Assembly (NCBI RefSeq): GCF_000196495.1
Contig: NC_011312.1
Span: forward strand, 1,984,001 to 2,048,000
Reading direction: 5' to 3'
Length of the DNA stretch: 64,000 nucleotides
Source: Aliivibrio salmonicida LFI1238
GTDB lineage: Bacteria; Pseudomonadota; Gammaproteobacteria; Enterobacterales; Vibrionaceae
A model generated the notes under the pieces. That model was not told the DNA's origin and did no database searches. It worked only from the letters and a program-made list of their open reading frames with translations. Position 1 is the stretch's first letter. Each line of letters begins with the position of its first letter. This document shows positions 1 through 9,014 of this stretch, in pieces. Made by a program: the position numbers and the translations under genes.

Positions 1-331
1 TTACACCGTTTTCATTTTCTTTATGTTCAATTAATGTCCATTGGCTGTTACGAGCAAACCCATGAGCTGGGTTTTCTATACGTCCAAACCAAGGCCAACA
101 TACAGGCACACCGCCACGAATGGCTTTGTCTGGGTGGAAGATAGCGTCTTTGCTCATCCAGATAAGCTCTTCACCTTGCGTTGGCTTAAAAGATAACACA
201 TGACCACCATGAAGTGATATTGCCGCTTCAGCTTTACTGTGACGCACTCGGACGATTTTTACATCGTCTAGTTGTTCAATTGTGACACTATCAGAAAGGG
301 CACTAATCGTTGATAATTGAGTTAAATCCAT
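1..331 (-). CDS. yeaD: D-hexose-6-phosphate mutarotase YeaD, N-terminal part
   Basis: Partial gene running off the left edge; 110 N-terminal residues are present. The translation begins MDLTQLSTISALSD and contains the family stretches HGGHVLSF, GGVPVCWPWFG and AHGFARNSQW typical of YeaD-type galactose-mutarotase-fold epimerases, which interconvert anomers of hexose 6-phosphates. An AGGAG ribosome site sits just upstream of the ATG at 331. It follows gapA on the same strand, as in E. coli, but a hairpin terminator separates the two, so it probably has its own promoter. Catalytic residues further along cannot be checked because the C-terminal part is outside the window. Confidence 0.88.
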   Translation of the reverse strand, partial: MDLTQLSTISALSDSVTIEQLDDVKIVRVRHSKAEAAISLHGGHVLSFKPTQGEELIWMSKDAIFHPDKAIRGGVPVCWPWFGRIENPAHGFARNSQWTLIEHKENENGV

Positions 332-425
332 GTCTATCTCCTAGAAAGGTAATATTTATTCAATTGTAATTTATACATGACAATTGAATAAATACTAAAA
401 AGAGAATATATCAAATAACAGATAC

Positions 426-454
426 AAAAAAGGCGACAATTAAGTCGCCTTTTA
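426..454 (-). terminator. Terminator after gapA
   Basis: A 7-bp stem (AGGCGAC at 431-437 with GTCGCCT at 444-450) is flanked by A6 on the left, giving a T-run on the minus strand. It lies downstream of gapA and upstream of yeaD. Confidence 0.75.
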
Positions 455-512
455 TACTTAAAAGATAATGAAACCTTTCAAGTTAGTTTTCAAAGAAAGT
501 CTAAACTAATGC

Positions 513-1505
513 TTACTTAGAAACGTGAGCGATTAGGTCAAGAACTTTGTTTGAGTAACCGATTTCGTTGTCGTACCAAGATACAAGCTTAACGAATTTG
601 TCAGTTAGAGCAACACCAGCTGCAGCATCAAATACTGAAGTTTGTGTTTCGCCGATGAAGTCTTGAGAAACAACAGCTTCTTCTGTGTAGCCTAAAACGC
701 CAGCAAATTCATTTTCAGAAGCGCGTTTCATTTCAGCACAGATTTCTTCGTAAGTTGCAGCAGTTTTTAGGTTAACTGTAAGGTCAACAACAGAAACGTT
801 TGCAGTTGGTACGCGGAAAGCCATACCAGTTAGAAGGCCGTTAAGCTCAGGAATTACTTTACCTACTGCTTTAGCTGCACCAGTTGAAGATGGGATGATG
901 TTTTGAGAAGCACCACGGCCACCACGCCAGTCTTTCGCAGAAGGACCATCTACAGTTTTTTGAGTTGCTGTAGTTGCGTGAACTGTAGTCATAAGACCAG
1001 ATTCAATGCCCCACTTGTCGTTAAGTACTTTAGCGATAGGTGCAAGACAGTTAGTAGTACAAGAAGCGTTAGAAACGATATCTTGACCAGCGTAATCTGC
1101 AGCGTTAACGCCCATAACGAACATTGGAACGTCACCAGAAGGACCAGTAAGAACTACTTTCTTAGCGCCAGCTGTGATGTGTTTACGAGCAGTTTCGTCA
1201 GTAAGGAAAAGACCAGTAGCTTCAGCAACAACGTCAACGTTGATTGCATCCCACTTAAGATCTTCTGGGTTACGTTCAGCAGTTACACGTACAGTGTTAC
1301 CGTTAACTACTAGGTTACCGTCAACTACTTCAACAGTACCGTTGAAACGACCGTGAGTTGAGTCGTACTTAAGCATGTAAGCCATGTATTCAACGTCGAT
1401 AAGATCGTTAATACCAACAACTTCGATGTCGTTGCGCTCTACAGATGCACGGAAAACAAAACGTCCAATACGGCCAAAACCGTTAATACCTACTTTGATA
1501 GTCAT
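513..1505 (-). CDS. gapA: Glyceraldehyde-3-phosphate dehydrogenase, type I
   Basis: NAD-dependent glycolytic GAPDH, 330 residues. The N-terminal Rossmann motif GINGFGRIGR binds NAD. SNASCTTNCLAP carries the catalytic cysteine, and the C-terminal SWYDNEIGYSNKV is highly conserved. I chose the ATG at 1505 (MTIKVGING) over an in-frame ATG five codons upstream because the bases between them, GGAG, form the ribosome-binding site. The gene is flanked by yeaD and, divergently, msrB, a neighbourhood also seen in E. coli. Codon use is strongly biased, as expected for a very highly expressed enzyme. Confidence 0.97.
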   Translation of the reverse strand: MTIKVGINGFGRIGRFVFRASVERNDIEVVGINDLIDVEYMAYMLKYDSTHGRFNGTVEVVDGNLVVNGNTVRVTAERNPEDLKWDAINVDVVAEATGLFLTDETARKHITAGAKKVVLTGPSGDVPMFVMGVNAADYAGQDIVSNASCTTNCLAPIAKVLNDKWGIESGLMTTVHATTATQKTVDGPSAKDWRGGRGASQNIIPSSTGAAKAVGKVIPELNGLLTGMAFRVPTANVSVVDLTVNLKTAATYEEICAEMKRASENEFAGVLGYTEEAVVSQDFIGETQTSVFDAAAGVALTDKFVKLVSWYDNEIGYSNKVLDLIAHVSK

Positions 1506-1765
1506 TATATGTTGCTCCACAACTTAAATTTGATTTTCAGGTTTAAATTAACTGGTAGTAAAATTACAAAATCCTGAGCCAACCTGCAAGCGAAAATGCC
1601 ATTTATATTGTTTAAAATCAAAAAATAACCCATATTCTGTTAACATAAAGAAAAATTCTTACGTAATTTATAGAAAACTTGGTTATTTAATCACCTTTAT
1701 GTCATTTATTGAAAATAAGTAACATAACAATTAATGTGTACTTTTGGGCTAGCGGTAAAATTACT

Positions 1766-1793
1766 TTGGCAAAGTATGTGCTACAACGATAAG
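1766..1793 (+). promoter_or_regulatory. Candidate sigma-70 promoter for msrB
   Basis: TTGGCA (1766-1771) is followed after 16 bases by GATAAG (1788-1793), about 50 bases before the msrB start. The -35 matches consensus at 5 of 6 positions and the -10 at 4 of 6. The rest of the 336-base gap between gapA and msrB shows no gene. This is a prediction by eye. Confidence 0.35.
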
Positions 1794-1841
1794 ACTTAGC
1801 AAGGTTTAATTTAAATATGTAACAAAGGAGGGGTTATTAAA

Positions 1842-2246
1842 ATGAATCAATCAAAATCATTTTCTGACTTTACAAACGAAGATTGGAAAAGTGAGTTAAC
1901 CGACGAAGAATTTGTGGTTTGTCGACAAAAAGGCACAGAAGCGCCTTTTTCAGGAAAGCTTTTACAGAATAAGGCGACAGGGAATTATGCGTGTACCTGT
2001 TGTCATGTGGATTTGTTTTCATCAGAGAATAAATACGATTCTGGTTGTGGATGGCCAAGCTTTGATGAACCATTAAATACGCAGGTTATTCGATATATAA
2101 AAGACAATAGCCATGGCATGGCGCGAGTAGAGATTCGATGTGCCCGCTGTGATAGTCATTTAGGGCATGTATTTAATGATGGTCCTAAAACGACCGGAGA
2201 GCGTTTTTGTGTTAACTCTATTTCTCTACGCTTTAAAGGTAAATAA
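1842..2246 (+). CDS. msrB: Peptide-methionine (R)-S-oxide reductase MsrB
   Basis: Reduces methionine-R-sulfoxide in oxidised proteins; cytoplasmic, 134 residues, full family length. Two CxxC zinc pairs are visible (C51/C54 and C100/C103). The catalytic cysteine is C123 in GERFCVNS, and C69 in SGCGWPSF is the likely resolving residue. The start follows a very strong AAGGAGGGG ribosome site. It sits divergent from gapA; in E. coli msrB also lies beside yeaC and gapA, so synteny supports the call. A convergent lipoprotein gene follows and separates it from yeaC here. Confidence 0.96.
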   Translation: MNQSKSFSDFTNEDWKSELTDEEFVVCRQKGTEAPFSGKLLQNKATGNYACTCCHVDLFSSENKYDSGCGWPSFDEPLNTQVIRYIKDNSHGMARVEIRCARCDSHLGHVFNDGPKTTGERFCVNSISLRFKGK

Positions 2247-2259
2247 AAAATAGAGAAAT

Positions 2260-2295
2260 AACAGGGAGGAGATACCGATAATTCCTCTCTGTTTT
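2260..2295. terminator. Shared terminator between msrB and the DUF2989 gene
   Basis: Inverted repeat AACAGGGAGGA (2260-2270) with TCCTCTCTGTT (2283-2293), containing one wobble position and followed by T-rich sequence. It lies between convergent genes and could serve both. Confidence 0.6.
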
Positions 2296-2309
2296 GTCAT
2301 CACTAATGA

Positions 2310-3155
2310 TTACTGTGAGTCGTTATTTATTGTCGGAAGCATTGAAACGGTAAAATTTTGCGCTTTAATGCTGTCTTTAATCATTTCTGATGTAATCAGT
2401 AACTCTTGTTTTGTCTCTTCTGGAAAATGATAAAGTAGCTTTAATTGCTGTTCGGAGGCCACTTGTAAGTCAAATGCTTTTCCTACCATCGTCCAGATAT
2501 AAGCGTGCTCTTTATTGCCTGCTTTATAGTTCACACTTGCTAGTGAGTTAATGATGATCGAATGAAATTGATTTTTATAGTCTTGTTCTGTGAGCAGTTC
2601 TAAAGAATGGTTAAGTAACTGAATTGTTTTATTCTCATTTCGAAGAGTATAAAAGGTGGCTAATGCATATTGTAACTCGGCCGTTTCTAATTCTTTTGTA
2701 TTTTCTAATTGTAAAAAAGATCGTAATGCCTCTTTGTCGCCCACAGTCCAGCGATAAAAGAGAACTTTAGGGTCTGTAGAGCTTTTTAATTCTTCCGAAA
2801 GTGCATCCGAGGCATCATACGTATGAAGTAAAGCTTCGGTACGTTTTGATTTAATTTCTTTTGCTGTGATTGGTTCAATTTGTGCAGCAGAGCCTAAACA
2901 GGTTTGGTATTTTAATGTGGCCTGTAAGGTTTTTAATTTATCAAGATCCGAATTGGTTTTTAGTACATCAAAACGGTTTAAAATTAATTCATCTCTTTGA
3001 TGGCGGCATTGTCCATCACGCATATTGAGTTCTTGACATTGTAAAGCGCCATGTTCTTCGCATAATTGTTCTGTTGTCGGTTTTATCCCAAAGCATCCGG
3101 TAAGTGAAAGGCTTACTAGAACAAGTAAAATAAAGCGATGAGTGATTGAAAGCAT
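2310..3155 (-). CDS. DUF2989-family lipoprotein
   Basis: Predicted outer-envelope lipoprotein of 281 residues. The N-terminus MLSITHRFILLVLVSLSLTGC is a signal peptide with lipobox LTGC (lipidated Cys 21). The mature part is soluble, cysteine-containing near the start (CEEHGALQC), and mostly helical with TPR-like character. I chose the ATG at 3155, which has AGGA eight bases upstream and gives a normal signal length, over an ATG 13 codons upstream. The family is known mainly from Vibrionaceae and has no assigned function. It interrupts the msrB–yeaC pairing seen in enterics. Confidence 0.75.
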   Translation of the reverse strand: MLSITHRFILLVLVSLSLTGCFGIKPTTEQLCEEHGALQCQELNMRDGQCRHQRDELILNRFDVLKTNSDLDKLKTLQATLKYQTCLGSAAQIEPITAKEIKSKRTEALLHTYDASDALSEELKSSTDPKVLFYRWTVGDKEALRSFLQLENTKELETAELQYALATFYTLRNENKTIQLLNHSLELLTEQDYKNQFHSIIINSLASVNYKAGNKEHAYIWTMVGKAFDLQVASEQQLKLLYHFPEETKQELLITSEMIKDSIKAQNFTVSMLPTINNDSQ

Positions 3156-3275
3156 GATGATCCTATTGGTGATAAATGATGAAACGTGATCCATTACACC
3201 TATTTATCGGCACTTGATTGACTAACCTTAATGAAAAGATATCTTTCTAAGATATTTAACAGAGTAGAGTAAATA

Positions 3276-3560
3276 ATGGATATTAATAAACTATTAGAAT
3301 CAATGACTCCTGAAGTGTTTGAGAATTTACAATATGCAGTAGAGACAGGGAAGTGGCATAACGGCACGTTATTGTCCCAAGAGCAAAGAAGCACCTGTAT
3401 GCAGGCAATGATGTTATATCAATCGAAGCACAATAAAGATGCAGAGCATATGACGGTCGCTGAAGGGGGGGAAATCGTTTTTAAATCAAAAGCAGAATTA
3501 AAGAAACAATTTTCTTCAGCTCAACAAGATATTGTTCGAGTTAACGTTTCTGGAAAATAA
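3276..3560 (+). CDS. yeaC: YeaC family protein (DUF1315)
   Basis: Small soluble protein of 94 residues starting MDINKLLESMTPEVFENLQ, matching the YeaC/DUF1315 family. No catalytic motif is visible, and the function of the family is unknown. In E. coli it sits beside msrB and gapA, so the neighbourhood supports the assignment. It reads divergently from the lipoprotein gene, with about 120 bases between their starts. Confidence 0.85.
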   Translation: MDINKLLESMTPEVFENLQYAVETGKWHNGTLLSQEQRSTCMQAMMLYQSKHNKDAEHMTVAEGGEIVFKSKAELKKQFSSAQQDIVRVNVSGK

Positions 3561-3704
3561 TTGAGTGATGCTGTTATTTTTTGTTAAAAGTCTCATTTTT
3601 GAAAAACTAATGTTACCTTGATCCCATAAAAAAATTATAAAACGTTAGCTAGGCTTATAATTGAGTATATTGTCGACAACTAAATCTATGAATAGAATCA
3701 TCTA

Positions 3705-3854
3705 ATGAAAAATACGAAAGGACAAGTCTTAACTAAGTGCGCGGCATTTGCTGCTGTCTTTATACTTCTTGCTATAATTGCTGCACCAAAATTCTTAGGA
3801 AGCGATACGACTCCAAATGTGTCTCAGAGTACACTTGTCCTTTATACTGAATAA
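3705..3854 (+). CDS. Small single-pass membrane protein, hypothetical
   Basis: A 49-codon ORF beginning MKNTKGQVLTKCAAF, with one hydrophobic segment (about residues 12-27) followed by APKFLG and a polar tail. The APKFL stretch superficially resembles the end of an MSHA-type pilin N-terminus, but there is no prepilin GFTLIE motif. The ribosome site is weak. It lies between yeaC and the convergent K+ channel gene. I do not recognise it; coding status rests on the start, the hydrophobic segment and the absence of another feature. Confidence 0.35.
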   Translation: MKNTKGQVLTKCAAFAAVFILLAIIAAPKFLGSDTTPNVSQSTLVLYTE

Positions 3855-3869
3855 TCTTAATTCTATTTT

Positions 3870-4718
3870 CTATCTATTTTGATTTGGTCTTACTATTCTT
3901 TCCTGAGGCTCAGGTAGTTTACTTCCACAATGCTTACAGTGCATCGCATCTGATTCATGCCCACCTTTAACGCAATTTGGACAACGCACAAGATCTCGAT
4001 GTGCATTCATCTCTTGATTTAATTCTGCTGTAATTATTCCTGTTGGTACCGCTAATATTGAATAACCTAATAACATCGTTAATGAAGCCACCGCTTTACC
4101 TAACGCAGTGTGTGGAACTAAATCACCATAGCCTACTGTGGTAATGGTCACGATAGCCCAATAAATACTTTGGGGAATACTCGTAAACCCATTATTTGGT
4201 CCTTCAATAACAAACATTAATGAACCAAAAACAGAGACTAAAATAGCAACGGTGCTAAAGAAGATCAGAATTTTTCTTTTTGCCATTAACAATGAACGTA
4301 AAAGTATGTTTGAGTCTTGTAAGTATCGAACCAGTTTTAAGACTCTAAATATTCTCATTACACGTAAAAGACGAATAATGGCAATATAACTCGCACTTGG
4401 GAAAAAGAGAGCTAGGTAAGTAGGTAAAATAGCTAATACATCAATAATGCCATAAAAGCTTTTAGCGTAAGAAGCCGGTTTTGGTGAGCAATAAAGACGT
4501 AAAAAATATTCAAGCGTGAAAAATGCAGTGAAGATATATTCCAATGTCCATAATAGTTCACCATACTCAGCTTTAACTGATGCCATTGAGTCTAAAATTA
4601 AGGTTGCCTGAGAAGCTAGAATTAAACATATCAATCCAATGTCAAAAGCTCGTCCCCCCTTTGTATGAGTTCCAAAAATAGTAATGTAGAGATAATGTTT
4701 AATATTCTTATTATTCAT
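3870..4718 (-). CDS. Voltage-gated potassium channel (Kv-like, six TM)
   Basis: Inner-membrane ion channel of 282 residues. Segments S1-S4 occupy roughly residues 25-135, and S4 carries regularly spaced arginines (RLLRVMRIFRVLKLVR). The pore has the K+ selectivity filter TTVGYGD near residue 200, followed by S6. The C-terminus adds a short zinc-ribbon-like module with two Cys pairs (CPNC and CKHC), which many bacterial Kv channels lack. It is monocistronic, transcribed away from adhE. A role in membrane potential or K+ efflux is inferred from the family. Confidence 0.88.
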   Translation of the reverse strand: MNNKNIKHYLYITIFGTHTKGGRAFDIGLICLILASQATLILDSMASVKAEYGELLWTLEYIFTAFFTLEYFLRLYCSPKPASYAKSFYGIIDVLAILPTYLALFFPSASYIAIIRLLRVMRIFRVLKLVRYLQDSNILLRSLLMAKRKILIFFSTVAILVSVFGSLMFVIEGPNNGFTSIPQSIYWAIVTITTVGYGDLVPHTALGKAVASLTMLLGYSILAVPTGIITAELNQEMNAHRDLVRCPNCVKGGHESDAMHCKHCGSKLPEPQERIVRPNQNR

Positions 4719-5294
4719 CGTTAAGTGCCAAGTCTTATCATAACTCCAGAATAATCAAAAAAAGCCACTCTCTCCAGTAGAACTTTGAAATAGGGAAGAT
4801 CCCCACAACGGTTAATACATAAAAATATAAGAATAAAGTGATCTAGGACAAGTTATTTGAGGGATTAATGATGTGAATAGAACCAGAGTTATACTACTCT
4901 TTAGTAGCACGCTTTTTTCACCTTATTTTGTCATTTAAAGCCTGTAATGTGAAAGTTTATTACAGTTTTGTTTTTTGTTGATTATGGTTTTGTCATCAGC
5001 TTCCTTTTTGATCATCATCATTATTGAGTCTAATTATGTGATATAGAACGTGTTTTTTATGTGATACCCGTTAGGGGTACAACGAAAGTGGTAAATAAAT
5101 CCTCAGAACTGATCTGAATCAATACTTTTAAAATTGTGAAAGAATATAATCAGTTTTGAAAGCAATTTACTAAGAATGTAAAGCAAGGTAATCGACTTAA
5201 ACGATTAAGCTTAGATGCAAGAAAGGATGTAACGCAGGATCCTTACTAAATAGTTTTTAATGAATTTTATAGTTTTATTTTTTGGAGAAACAAT
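4719..5294. other. Long intergenic region upstream of adhE
   Basis: This 576-base gap between the divergent K+ channel and adhE genes holds no convincing gene. It is AT-rich, contains an FNR-like site at 5110-5123, and ends in the adhE ribosome site (TTGGAGAAACAAT). A long untranslated adhE leader is likely, as in E. coli. Confidence 0.5.
5110..5123. promoter_or_regulatory. FNR-like binding site upstream of adhE
   Basis: CTGATCTGAATCAA matches the FNR consensus TTGAT-N4-ATCAA with a single mismatch (first base). It lies 172 bases before the adhE start, fitting anaerobic control of a fermentative enzyme. A CRP role is less likely because the TGTGA half-site is absent. Confidence 0.5.
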
Positions 5295-7946
5295 ATGCCT
5301 GTAACTAATTTAGCTGAACTTGATGCTCTAGTAGCACGTGTTAAAGCCGCGCAAAAAGAATTTGCAAGCTTTTCACAAGAACAAGTTGATACAATATTTC
5401 GTGCTGCGTCTCTAGCTGCTTCAACTGCTCGTATCGAACTTGCAAAAATGGCAGCAGAAGAGTCTGGCATGGGCATCATGGAAGACAAAGTAATCAAAAA
5501 CCATTTTGCTTCTGAGTTCATCTACAATAAATACAAAGACGAACTAACGTGTGGCATTATCGATCGTAACGATGAAGGCGGCACGATCACAATCGCTGAA
5601 CCTCTAGGTATTGTTTGTGCAATCGTTCCAACGACAAACCCTACTTCAACAGCAATCTTTAAAGCACTAATCTGTCTTAAAACACGTAATGGCTGTATCT
5701 TCTCACCGCACCCACGTGCTAAAAATGCAACTAACTACGCTGCTAAAGTCGTATTAGAAGCAGCAATTAAAGCGGGCGCACCAAAAGACATCATTGGTTG
5801 GATTGACCAACCATCTGTTGAACTATCAAACGCACTAATGAAACATGAACACATCAACATGATCCTTGCTACTGGTGGTCCAGGCATGGTGAAAGCGGCT
5901 TATTCATCAGGTAAACCAGCTATCGGTGTTGGTGCGGGTAATACGCCTGTCGTTATCGATGAAACTGCTGATATCAAACGTGCTGTTTCTTCTATCTTAA
6001 TGTCTAAAACATTCGATAACGGTGTTATCTGTGCTTCTGAGCAAGCTGCAATTGTTGTTGAGTCAATTTACGACGAAGTTAAAGCTCGTTTCGCTAAATA
6101 CGGCGCTGTTATTTTAAGCAAAGAAGACGCAAATAAAGTACGTAAAGTACTACTTATTGATGGCGCACTTAACGCTAACATCGTTGGCCAACCAGCATAC
6201 AAAATCGCTGAGCTAGCAAATGTTAAAGTACCTACTTCTACTAAAATTCTTATCGGTGAAGGCTTAGAAGCTTCATGGGATGACGAATTTGCTCATGAAA
6301 AGCTATCTCCTACATTAGGTTTATTCAAAGCGAAAGACTTTGAAGATGCTGTGCGTCAAGCAGGTATCGTATTAGACATAGGCGGTGTTGGTCATACGTC
6401 AGTACTTTACACAGACCAAGATAACAACGAAGAACGTATTGCGTACTTCGGTGACAAAATGAAAACCGCTCGTATTCTTGTAAACACGCCAGCATCTCAA
6501 GGTGGTATTGGTGACCTTTACAACTTCGAATTGGCTCCTTCATTAACACTAGGTTGTGGTTCTTGGGGTGGTAATGCTATCTCTGAAAACGTAGGTCCTA
6601 AGCACCTTATCAACAAGAAAATTGTAGCTAAGCGAGCAGAAAATATGTTGTGGCATAAACTACCAAAATCTATCTACTTCCGTCGCGGCTGTTTGCCAAT
6701 CGCAATGAGCGATCTTGAAGGTAAAAAACGTGCACTGATCGTTACTGACCGTTTCTTATTTAACAACGGTTACATCGATGATCTACGTTCAATCTTGAAA
6801 GAGAAAGGCATGGAAGTTGAAGTGTTCCATGAAGTAGAAGCGGATCCTACATTAGCCGTAGTTAAAGCGGGTGCAGAAGCATGTGCAAGCTACCAACCTG
6901 ATGTTATCTTAGCGGTTGGTGGTGGTTCACCAATGGATGCTGCGAAAATCATGTGGGTGATGTACGAACATCCAGAAACTGATTTCGAAGATTTATCTAT
7001 GCGCTTTATGGATATCCGTAAACGTATTTACAAGTTCCCTAAAATGGGCCAAAAAGCTGAACTAGTATGTATTACAACTACTTCAGGTACTGGTTCTGAA
7101 GTTACACCATTCGCTGTTGTAACCGATGAAAAAACAGGTCAAAAATACCCATTAGCAGATTACGAGCTAACGCCAAACATGGCTGTTGTTGATGCTAACC
7201 TTGTCATGGATATGCCTAAGTCTTTATGTGCATTCGGTGGTTACGATGCAGTAACGCACGCATTAGAAGCGTATGTTTCTGTTCTTGCAAACGAATACTC
7301 AGATGGTCACGCTCTGCAATCACTTAAGATGCTTAAAGAGTACTTACCAAGCTCTTACGCTAACGGTAAGAAAGATCCAATCGCACGTGAGAAAGTTCAC
7401 AATGCAGCAACAATCGCAGGTATGTCTTTTGCGCAGTCTTTCCTAGGTGTGTGTCACTCAATGGCGCATAAATTAGGCGCTGAATTCCATATTCCACACG
7501 GTCTTGCTAATGCGTTATTAATCTCGAATACGGTTCGTTTTAATGCGACTAACAACCCAACTAAACAAGCGGCATTCTCTCAGTACGACCGTCCTAAAGC
7601 ACGTGCTCGTTACGCTGAAATTGCAGAGCATTTAGGTTACCGTGATGGTAATACTGAAACGAAAGTTAATGCGTTACTTAACTGGTTAGAAGAGCTGAAA
7701 ATTGCATTGGATATCCCACTGTCAATTCAAGCCGCTGGCGTTAACGAAGCTGAATTCATGGCTAAAGTAGACAAATTAGCTGAAGATGCATTTGATGACC
7801 AATGTACTGGTGCTAACCCACGTTACCCATTGATCAAAGAACTTAAAGAAGTATTAATCGCTTCTTACTACGGTACGGCTTACGCTGACGTAATGGACGC
7901 ACCAGAAGTGAAAGAAGTAGTAAAAGCGAAAAAAGCAAAGAAATAA
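5295..7946 (+). CDS. adhE: Bifunctional acetaldehyde-CoA/alcohol dehydrogenase AdhE
   Basis: Fermentative enzyme converting acetyl-CoA to acetaldehyde and then ethanol, reoxidising NADH. At 883 residues it is full length (E. coli 891). The N-terminal aldehyde dehydrogenase domain (about 1-440) has the catalytic C246 in NGVICASEQA. The C-terminal iron-dependent alcohol dehydrogenase domain (about 450-870) shows AVGGGSPMDAAK, GGYDAVTHALEAYVS and the metal-binding histidines in LGVCHSMAHKLGAEFHIPHG. The start has a GGAG ribosome site. Codon bias is strong. It is monocistronic, with its own terminator and a predicted FNR site upstream. Confidence 0.97.
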   Translation: MPVTNLAELDALVARVKAAQKEFASFSQEQVDTIFRAASLAASTARIELAKMAAEESGMGIMEDKVIKNHFASEFIYNKYKDELTCGIIDRNDEGGTITIAEPLGIVCAIVPTTNPTSTAIFKALICLKTRNGCIFSPHPRAKNATNYAAKVVLEAAIKAGAPKDIIGWIDQPSVELSNALMKHEHINMILATGGPGMVKAAYSSGKPAIGVGAGNTPVVIDETADIKRAVSSILMSKTFDNGVICASEQAAIVVESIYDEVKARFAKYGAVILSKEDANKVRKVLLIDGALNANIVGQPAYKIAELANVKVPTSTKILIGEGLEASWDDEFAHEKLSPTLGLFKAKDFEDAVRQAGIVLDIGGVGHTSVLYTDQDNNEERIAYFGDKMKTARILVNTPASQGGIGDLYNFELAPSLTLGCGSWGGNAISENVGPKHLINKKIVAKRAENMLWHKLPKSIYFRRGCLPIAMSDLEGKKRALIVTDRFLFNNGYIDDLRSILKEKGMEVEVFHEVEADPTLAVVKAGAEACASYQPDVILAVGGGSPMDAAKIMWVMYEHPETDFEDLSMRFMDIRKRIYKFPKMGQKAELVCITTTSGTGSEVTPFAVVTDEKTGQKYPLADYELTPNMAVVDANLVMDMPKSLCAFGGYDAVTHALEAYVSVLANEYSDGHALQSLKMLKEYLPSSYANGKKDPIAREKVHNAATIAGMSFAQSFLGVCHSMAHKLGAEFHIPHGLANALLISNTVRFNATNNPTKQAAFSQYDRPKARARYAEIAEHLGYRDGNTETKVNALLNWLEELKIALDIPLSIQAAGVNEAEFMAKVDKLAEDAFDDQCTGANPRYPLIKELKEVLIASYYGTAYADVMDAPEVKEVVKAKKAKK

Positions 7947-8003
7947 TTCGATGCTAATAAGTTAAGGTATTTTCTCCCATATTTTGAAAGTACCTGACTA
8001 ATA

Positions 8004-8037
8004 AAAAAACCACCTATTAGATAGAGGTGGTTTTTTT
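8004..8037 (+). terminator. Terminator after adhE
   Basis: Stem CCACCT (8010-8015) with AGGTGG (8025-8030), flanked by A-run and followed by T7. The flanking A/T runs extend the stem, so it may also end the convergent SDR gene. Confidence 0.85.
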
Positions 8038-8079
8038 ATGCCTAAAGAAAAGTCATGGGTAATTTTAAACGTTGAATAA

Positions 8080-8751
8080 TTAAGCGGTTGCTTCGAGAAT
8101 TCGGCCATTGAAGTAATCATTTTCTACGATATATTCTGTATTTTTGATTAATTCTTGATTGATGAGATTAACGGTATGAGCCGACACTTTATTAAATAAG
8201 CGAGGTGTGACTCCTCCGACTCGGATATTGAAAGGGTTAAGCTCTTTAGCCCAACGTTTTGTTAACCCAGTTAATAACGCTTTTGAGTTATCTAAACTAC
8301 AAGGTTGGTTGACATTCTGATGATGCCCAAGATTGATGATAACGCCTTCTTTTTTATGTTTTCGCATATTTTGAGCTGCAAATTGCCCATAATTAAATAA
8401 AGTGGAAGCGAGTTTGGTTAATAACAATGGACTGTCATTAGTTTGAGTATCGAATAAGCTGGGTAAAGTGACATCAATATAGTTATTTATGAGAACGTCA
8501 ATTCCTGAGCCAAATTCTTCATCGATAGCATGGAATAGGTGTCTAATACTGTCTGTGCTTTCATCTTTTAATTGGTAGCTAACGACATCAGTGCCAAGTT
8601 CAGAACAAATTTGATGAGTTTTATCTAAATCACTTAGGTTTGAATCCGCAATAATAAGATGAGCACCTAGGGCGGCAAAGTGGCAGGAAATAGCTCTCCC
8701 CATCGTATTACCAGCTGATGTGATTAGAATAGTTGAGTGCTCAATTTTCAT
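8080..8751 (-). CDS. SDR-family protein lacking the catalytic residues
   Basis: A 223-residue short-chain dehydrogenase/reductase-fold protein. The cofactor loop is altered (TSAGNTMGRA instead of TGxxxGxG), and LINNY replaces the usual NNAG. The active-site YxxxK reads LDNSK: K157 is present but the tyrosine position is leucine (L153). The usual serine region after VIIN reads LGHH. All of these are visible in an otherwise open frame, so the protein may be a pseudo-enzyme or a binding protein rather than an active oxidoreductase. It is convergent with adhE and alone in its transcript. Confidence 0.8.
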   Translation of the reverse strand: MKIEHSTILITSAGNTMGRAISCHFAALGAHLIIADSNLSDLDKTHQICSELGTDVVSYQLKDESTDSIRHLFHAIDEEFGSGIDVLINNYIDVTLPSLFDTQTNDSPLLLTKLASTLFNYGQFAAQNMRKHKKEGVIINLGHHQNVNQPCSLDNSKALLTGLTKRWAKELNPFNIRVGGVTPRLFNKVSAHTVNLINQELIKNTEYIVENDYFNGRILEATA

Positions 8752-9014
8752 TTTATTCTTTCCCCGTAGTGTTATTCATTACTTTAATGAATGTAAATGA
8801 ATGCTCTAATAATGGGGTAGAAATATAATATCTGCTGTGAAGTCCGACTAAAAATGTGACTTTTTTATAAGTAACCATAGGAATTATGCACTGAATCACA
8901 AAATTTTAAGGTGAGGATGAGAAGAGAATAAATCTAGAAGAGAAAGGAAAGTAAGGGTAAGTGAATGAACAAATAAGTAGTTAAGGTCGATGTTCAATAG
9001 CTTGAATCGTTAAG

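Noticed and set aside
903..1313. 136-codon plus-strand ORF across gapA
   Set aside because: Antisense shadow of a highly codon-biased gene; no ribosome site and no family resemblance.
3705..3854. Type IV pilin-like peptide
   Set aside because: APKFL is present, but no prepilin cleavage GFTLIE motif; treated only as a small membrane ORF.
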